Source: Solirubrobacter sp963792915
GTDB taxonomy: Bacteria > Actinomycetota > Thermoleophilia > Solirubrobacterales > Solirubrobacteraceae
Length of the DNA stretch: 64,000 bases
Reading direction: 5' to 3'
NCBI GenBank assembly: GCA_963792915.1
Contig: CAWBYD010000008.1
Span: forward strand, 682,001 to 746,000
Below, one piece after another: positions 59,970-64,000 of the stretch; position 1 is the stretch's first letter; every line of letters starts with the position of its first letter. A program made the translations under genes and the position numbers. Below the pieces are notes generated by a model that saw nothing but the letters and a program-made list of their open reading frames with translations, did no database searches and had not been told where the DNA came from.

Positions 59970-60494
59970 ATGAAGCCCGCCGTCCCGGCACCGAACCCGA
60001 TCGCCCCCGGCACGCGGATCGGGCACGTCCACCTGCGCACCGCCGACATCGACCGGATCCGCGCCTTCTACGTCGACGTGCTGGGCTTCGACGTCGTGTT
60101 CGAGGCGCGCGACGTCCCCGGCTGGGGAACCACCGGCGACATCCTGTTCCTGTCGGCCGGCGGCTATCACCACCACCTCGGGTTCAACACCTGGAAGTCG
60201 GCGGGCGGTCCTCCGCAGCCGGACGGCGTGACCGGGCTGCACCACGTCGCGATCCTCTATCCCGACCGCGCCGGGCTCGCCGACGCGGTGCGGCGCCTGC
60301 ACGCGGTGGACTGGCCGCTGCGCCAGCTCACCGACCACGGCACGCACGAGGCGGTCTACATCTCAGACCCCGACGGCAACCACGTCGAGCTCTACTGGGA
60401 CCGGCCGGAGAGCGAGTGGCCGCTGGACGCCGAGGGCCGGCTCGCGTTCGCGGGCGGCGAGCTCGATCTGGACGACCTGCTCACGGCGGCGTGA
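59970..60494 (+). CDS. VOC/glyoxalase-fold protein
   Basis: 174 residues. Two betaalphabetabetabeta modules: IGHVHLRTADIDRIRAFYVDVLGFDVVFEAR with HHHLGFNTW, then GLHHVAILYPDRAGLADAVRRL with VYISDPDGNHVELYWDRP. Metal-binding His/Glu are at the usual places. Could be a ring-cleaving dioxygenase-like or a CatE-type protein; not assignable. ATG at 59970. Overlaps asparaginase by 14 bp. Confidence 0.88.
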   Translation: MKPAVPAPNPIAPGTRIGHVHLRTADIDRIRAFYVDVLGFDVVFEARDVPGWGTTGDILFLSAGGYHHHLGFNTWKSAGGPPQPDGVTGLHHVAILYPDRAGLADAVRRLHAVDWPLRQLTDHGTHEAVYISDPDGNHVELYWDRPESEWPLDAEGRLAFAGGELDLDDLLTAA

Positions 60495-61497
60495 GCTCGC
60501 CCGCGAGGTCCTCGGCCAGCAGCCGCCGGACGTCGTCGGGCGCGCGGCCTTCGGACAGCAGCACCACGAGCTTGGCGTAGGCCGCCTCGGTCGTCATGTC
60601 GAGCCCGCCGACCGCGCCGGCGGCCACCAGCGGGGCGCTGGCGGCGTAGTGGCCGAGGTCCACGCGCCCGTCGACGCACTGGCTGACGACCACCACGACG
60701 ACGCCGCGCGCCGCGCCGTCGGCGAGCACCGCGAGCAGCTCGGAGTGGCGGTCGGGCAGGTTGCCCGAGCCGTAGGCCTCGAGCACCAGGCCCTGGATCG
60801 GCGCCGCCAGCGCGGCGCGCAGCAGCGCCGCCGACATGCCGGGATAGAGCTTGACCAGCGCGACCTGCGCCTCGAGCGCGAGCGGGAGCCCGACCGGGCC
60901 CGGCAGCGAGGGCCGCAACCGCCGCGGCGAGATCTCGATCTGCACGCCGGCCGCGCCGAGCGGCGGCTGGTTGGGAGACTGGAAGGCCTCGAAGCCGCCC
61001 GCGCTGGCCTTGATCGCGCGCGCGCCGCGCAGGATCTGCGAGCCGAACACGAGGCAGACCTCGCGCACGTCGTCGCGCGCCGCCACGAGCACCGAGGTCA
61101 GCAGGTTCTGGCGCCCGTCGCTGCGCAGCACGCCGAGCGGGATCTGCGAGCCGGTCACGACGACCGGCCGGTCCAGGCCGCGCAGCAGGAACGCGAGTGC
61201 CGAGGACGTGTACGCCATCGAGTCGGTGCCGTGCAGCACGACGAAGCCGTCGAACGCGTCGCGGCGCTCGACGATGTCGCGCGCCAGCGCCAGCCAGTCG
61301 TTCGGGCGCGCGTTCGCGGAGTCCAGCAGCGGCCGGTGCTCGGTGATCACGAGCTCCGGCACCTCGGGCGCGTTGAGCTCCCGCGACGCCGCGACCTGCT
61401 GGGCCAGGAAGCCCGGGACCGGCGCGTAGCCGTTGCCGGTGTCCCGCATCCCGATGGTGCCGCCGGCGTAGGCGACGTAGACCCGCTTGCGCGCCAC
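60481..61497 (-). CDS. L-asparaginase, type I
   Basis: 338 residues. VYVAYAGGTIGMRDTGNGYAP with the first catalytic Thr, and FVVLHGTDSMAYTSSALAFLL with the second Thr/Asp; GSQIPLGVLRSDGRQNL is also typical. It hydrolyses asparagine to aspartate and ammonia. No signal peptide, so cytoplasmic. Divergent from the sigma factor gene. Confidence 0.93.
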   Translation of the reverse strand: MARKRVYVAYAGGTIGMRDTGNGYAPVPGFLAQQVAASRELNAPEVPELVITEHRPLLDSANARPNDWLALARDIVERRDAFDGFVVLHGTDSMAYTSSALAFLLRGLDRPVVVTGSQIPLGVLRSDGRQNLLTSVLVAARDDVREVCLVFGSQILRGARAIKASAGGFEAFQSPNQPPLGAAGVQIEISPRRLRPSLPGPVGLPLALEAQVALVKLYPGMSAALLRAALAAPIQGLVLEAYGSGNLPDRHSELLAVLADGAARGVVVVVVSQCVDGRVDLGHYAASAPLVAAGAVGGLDMTTEAAYAKLVVLLSEGRAPDDVRRLLAEDLAGELTPP

Positions 61498-61549
61498 CGG
61501 CGAGAGTATGGTCGGTCACAAACGCGTCAGGACGGCGTAGGAGCGCTGC

Positions 61550-62095
61550 GTGGAGCCGAGTGACGAGCAGCTGCTGGCGCGCACGCCGACCGATCCCGAC
61601 GCGTTCGGCGCGTTCTATCGCCGCCACGAGGACGCGGTGCTCGGCTTCATGGTCCACCGCGTGCGCGACGGCGAGCTGGCGGCCGACCTGGCGGCGGAGA
61701 CGTTCGCGGCCGCGCTGCTGAGCGCGCCGCGCTTCCGGCCGCGCCCCGAGCCCGCCGTCGCCTGGCTGTTCGGGATCGCCCGCAACGTGCTGCGGCGCAG
61801 CCTGGAGCGCCGGCGCGTCGAGGACCGCGCGCGGCGCCGGCTCGGCATGGAGCCGCTGGTGCTCAGCGACGAGGACGTGGGCGCCGTCGAGGCGCTGCTG
61901 GGCGACGTGTCGGTGCGCGCGCTGCTGGACGGGCTGCCCGCCGGACAGGCCCAGGCGATCGAGGCCCGCGTGCTCGACGACGCCACCTACGAGGAGATCG
62001 CCGGCCGCCTGCGGGTGTCCGAGGCCGTCGTGCGCAAGCGCGTCAGCCGCGGGCTCGCGACGTTGCGGGCGCGGGTGAAGGAGAACGGCGCATGA
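61550..62095 (+). CDS. ECF-like sigma-70 factor
   Basis: 181 residues. Region 2: GAFYRRHEDAVLGFMVHRVRDGELAADLAAETFAAALLSAPRF and AWLFGIARNVLRRSLERRR; region 4: LLDGLPAGQAQAIEARVLDDATYEEIAGRLRVSEAVVRKRVSRGLATLR. GTG start. Overlaps the next gene by 4 bp, so that protein is its likely anti-sigma or partner. GTCACA at 61514 and CGTAGG at 61536 upstream may be part of an autoregulated promoter. Confidence 0.88.
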   Translation: MEPSDEQLLARTPTDPDAFGAFYRRHEDAVLGFMVHRVRDGELAADLAAETFAAALLSAPRFRPRPEPAVAWLFGIARNVLRRSLERRRVEDRARRRLGMEPLVLSDEDVGAVEALLGDVSVRALLDGLPAGQAQAIEARVLDDATYEEIAGRLRVSEAVVRKRVSRGLATLRARVKENGA

Positions 62096-62691
62096 GCCGG
62101 CTGCCCCAACTGGAACTCGCGCTCGTCGAGGCGGCGGCGCGCGGCCGCGTGCGGCGGCGCCCGCCGCTGCGCGCCCTCGCGGCGGTCGCGGCGCTCGCGT
62201 GCGTCGCGGTCGCGCTCGCGCTCGTGCAGCGCCCCGCCGGCGAGCGCGAGGCGGTCGCCGTGCCGCCGCCCGCCACGCTGTCGCTCTCCCACGCGCTGGC
62301 CGCCGCCCCCGCTCCCGACACGACGCGCGTGGACGTCCCGCACGCCCAGCTCCCGGCCGTCGCGGCCGAGTTCGAGGCGCAGACGCCGTACCCGCCCGGG
62401 ACCCACGAGGACTTCAACTGGCTGGCCACCTCGGCCGACCCGGCGAGCATGAGCTCGATCAACGCCCGCAGCGACGTGCAGTTCCTCGTCGAGTACCGCG
62501 CGCAGTGCCGCTGGCTGAGCTACTGGCTGGCGACGCGCTCGGCCGGCGCGCTGGCGGTGCTGCGTGACGTGCCCGAGTGGCCGGCGCTGCGCCGGGACGC
62601 CGACGGCCAGCTGCGCAAGAACGCCGACGCCGCCGCGGCCGGAGACGTGGCCGCGGTCCAGACCCAGGTCTCGCTCAACTGTCGCTTGTGA
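62092..62691 (+). CDS. Membrane-anchored partner of the sigma factor (possible anti-sigma factor)
   Basis: 199 residues. A short cytoplasmic N-terminus of about 25 residues (SRLPQLELALVEAAARGRVRRR), one membrane helix (LRALAAVAALACVAVALALV) and an extracellular part with FNWLATSADPASMSSIN and YRAQCRWLSYWLATRSA. The cytoplasmic part is shorter than a normal ZAS domain and has no zinc motif, so anti-sigma function is inferred from operon position only. Converges on PaaX with 17 bp overlap. Confidence 0.75.
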   Translation: MSRLPQLELALVEAAARGRVRRRPPLRALAAVAALACVAVALALVQRPAGEREAVAVPPPATLSLSHALAAAPAPDTTRVDVPHAQLPAVAAEFEAQTPYPPGTHEDFNWLATSADPASMSSINARSDVQFLVEYRAQCRWLSYWLATRSAGALAVLRDVPEWPALRRDADGQLRKNADAAAAGDVAAVQTQVSLNCRL

Positions 62692-63487
62692 GCGTGTCGA
62701 AGTGCTGCTGCGCGGCCGGCCCCCAGCGCTCGTGGCGGTCGCGGAACAGCCGGTGCGCCGCGGCACGCGGCCAGTCGCCGGGCAGCAGGCCGTCCGGCAG
62801 GTCGGGGTCGATGAACGGGAAGCGCCGCCACGCGTGCACGAGCGCCGTCTGCGCCGCGAACGCCTCGCCCGCGTCGCCGGGGGCGCTGCCCTCGAAGTCG
62901 GCGATGAACTGCGCGTAGTGCTCGCGCAGCGCCGGCAGATCCCACGCCTCGCCGATCACGCGCTCGGTGCCGCCGAGCGCGCCGAGCTCGGCACGGAATG
63001 ACAGCAGCTGGGCAGGCGCCTCGGCCTCCACGAGCCCCTCGCGATCGACGTGGGGCGTGATCCACAGGCCGCCGCCGAGCGAGCCGAAGCCGGCCCACGC
63101 GAGCTGGGTCGTCAGCCGGTGGCGCAGCTCGCGCCGCGGCTCGGGCACGCGCAGCACCAGCAACAGCCAGCGCCCGTCCCACTGCGCCGGCGCGCCGAAG
63201 CCATAGATCCGGTCCGCGCCGTCGCGCAGCAGCTCGGCCGAGGACGGCGTGAGCCGCATGCGCGAGCGCCGGCCGACGCGCTCGGCCTCCAGCCAGCCCT
63301 CGCGCGTGCTGCGCACGACGGCCTGGCGGGCCGCCGACGGGGTGTAGCCGAGCAGCGCCAGCGCGCCGATCAGCTGCTCCTGCCAGACGCCGTCGGGGCG
63401 CGGGAGCAGGTACTCGCCGAGCACGGTGAGCAGCGTCGAGCGCGCGGCGGGCGCGCCGACCGAGCGGCGTCGCAGGACGTCGTTCAC
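62675..63487 (-). CDS. paaX: PaaX-family transcriptional repressor
   Basis: 270 residues. N-terminal winged helix (LLTVLGEYLLPRPDGVWQEQLIGALALLGYTPSAARQAVVRSTREGWLEAERVGRRSRMRL), central domain with WDGRWLLLVLRVPEPRRELRHRLTTQLAWAGFGSLGGGLWITPHVD, and C-terminal DLPALREHYAQFI and FPFIDPDLPDGLLPGDWPRAAAHRLF. PaaX represses phenylacetate genes and is released by phenylacetyl-CoA. Its candidate target, the paa operon, is at the far left end of the window. Confidence 0.93.
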   Translation of the reverse strand: MNDVLRRRSVGAPAARSTLLTVLGEYLLPRPDGVWQEQLIGALALLGYTPSAARQAVVRSTREGWLEAERVGRRSRMRLTPSSAELLRDGADRIYGFGAPAQWDGRWLLLVLRVPEPRRELRHRLTTQLAWAGFGSLGGGLWITPHVDREGLVEAEAPAQLLSFRAELGALGGTERVIGEAWDLPALREHYAQFIADFEGSAPGDAGEAFAAQTALVHAWRRFPFIDPDLPDGLLPGDWPRAAAHRLFRDRHERWGPAAQQHFDTLTSDS

Positions 63488-63520
63488 ACGGAGGGAAGCT
63501 AGTGGAGTGTGCGGCGGCAG

Positions 63521-63549
63521 CTGACGCCGTCCCGATTCGGGACTATCCT
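63521..63549 (+). promoter_or_regulatory. HxlR promoter with operator in the spacer
   Basis: CTGACG (63521-63526), 17 bp, TATCCT (63544-63549). The spacer is filled by the perfect inverted repeat GTCCCGA-T-TCGGGAC (63529-63543). The start of transcription would fall 1-3 bp before the ATG at 63558, so the message is probably leaderless. Confidence 0.6.
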
Positions 63550-63557
63550 GCCCGCCG

Positions 63558-64000
63558 ATGAAGCACCGGGCCCTCGACGAGGTCTATTGCTCGGTCGCGC
63601 GGACGTGGTCGGTGCTCGGCGACCGCTGGACGATGCTGATCCTGCGCGAGGCGTTCCGCGGCACGTCGCGCTTCGACGCCTTCCAGGCGCGCCTGGAGGT
63701 CGGCCGCACGCTGCTGTCGGAGCGGCTGGGCCGGCTCGTCGACGAGGGGATCTTCGACCGCGCGCGCTACTCCGAGCGCCCGGAGCGCTACGAGTACCGG
63801 CTCACGCGCAAGGGGCTGGACCTCTACCCGGTGTTGCTGGCGCTGATGGACTGGGGCGACCGCTACAAGGTCGACGAGCCGCCGGTGCGGCTGTTCCACA
63901 AGGCGTGCGGCGCGGAGGCCGACGCGCAGCTCGTCTGCGGGCGCTGCGGCGAGCCGGTGGGCTACGGCGACCTGCGTGTCGAATACGCGCCCGGCGCCTG
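63558..64000 (+). CDS. HxlR-family regulator, C-terminus beyond window
   Basis: At least 147 residues. MKHRALDEVYCSVARTWSVLGDRWTMLILREAFRGTSRFDAFQARLEVGRTLLSERLGRLVDEGIFDRARYSERPERYEYRLTRKGLDLYP is a typical HxlR winged helix. A C-terminal part with CGxC (LVCGRCGEPVGYGDL) suggests a zinc-ribbon extension, less usual. The gene is divergent from paaX. It runs off the end. Confidence 0.88.
   Translation, partial: MKHRALDEVYCSVARTWSVLGDRWTMLILREAFRGTSRFDAFQARLEVGRTLLSERLGRLVDEGIFDRARYSERPERYEYRLTRKGLDLYPVLLALMDWGDRYKVDEPPVRLFHKACGAEADAQLVCGRCGEPVGYGDLRVEYAPGA

Overview
The window is high-GC DNA with dense, often 4-bp-overlapping genes, frequent GTG/TTG starts, several probably leaderless starts and few intergenic gaps. 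This fits an actinobacterium of the class Thermoleophilia (order Solirubrobacterales; Solirubrobacter, Conexibacter or a relative). The attribution is inference from gene content and protein style (FecR-like and Ig-like secreted proteins, RTX beta-rolls, a phenylacetate operon in which PaaD is split, a c-di-GMP riboswitch before a CAP protein). I saw no rRNA, tRNA, CRISPR array, prophage or transposase gene.

Layout. 0-2.2 kb (minus): phenylacetyl-CoA epoxidase genes in the order A, DUF59 part of D, B, C, zinc-ribbon part of D (cut by the window edge). 2.2-9.9 kb: aldehyde dehydrogenase, a 168-bp near-palindromic element, a TPR membrane protein with an apparent frameshift, an acyl-CoA thioesterase, an oxidoreductase/SDR pair and a chemoreceptor. 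9.9-20 kb: lipoprotein, ArsR-SRPBCC pair with a dyad operator, M24 peptidase, gnd, yaaA (apparent CTG start), ackA-pta-S4 operon and a LysR regulator. 20-24.9 kb: secreted Asp-box protein, small secreted protein, polysaccharide deacetylase and a GT39-like membrane enzyme. 25-28.6 kb: a large secreted protein with six ~138-residue repeats, split by one extra base. 28.6-41.4 kb: a sugar (probably inositol) ABC transporter with a LacI gene, a divergent LacI gene, and a myo-inositol catabolic operon (Gfo/Idh, an internally deleted IolE-type gene, iolC, iolB, iolD, iolA, iolG). Both transcription units carry the same operator, TGCAA-N4-TTGCA, just downstream of a strong promoter.

41.4-48.9 kb: Fur-family regulator, c-di-GMP-I riboswitch plus CAP-domain protein, small-molecule transporter, SUI1 factor, MDR oxidoreductase, secreted glycoside hydrolase, NDMA-type alcohol dehydrogenase, MoxR ATPase and VWA protein. 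48.9-52.8 kb: a four-gene cluster of secreted proteins that looks like an actinobacterial analogue of WxL/DUF916 surface complexes. 52.8-55.8 kb: decayed MBL-fold gene and a PAS-GGDEF-EAL protein whose GGDEF site is degenerate. 55.8-61.5 kb: BlaI/M56 pair, RTX-repeat protein, DUF1295 protein, a methyltransferase interrupted by an in-frame TGA, VOC protein and asparaginase. 61.5-64 kb: ECF-like sigma factor with a membrane partner, PaaX repressor and an HxlR regulator running off the end.

The genes link in a few ways. PaaX at the right end may control the paa operon at the left end. The inositol transporter and catabolic operon form one LacI regulon. The EAL protein and the riboswitch put cell-surface protein synthesis under c-di-GMP. 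Several genes (TPR protein, repeat protein, MBL gene, methyltransferase, IolE-type gene) carry indels, a stop or internal deletions; either the assembly has residual indel errors or this region is decaying. Read-level data would separate the two.
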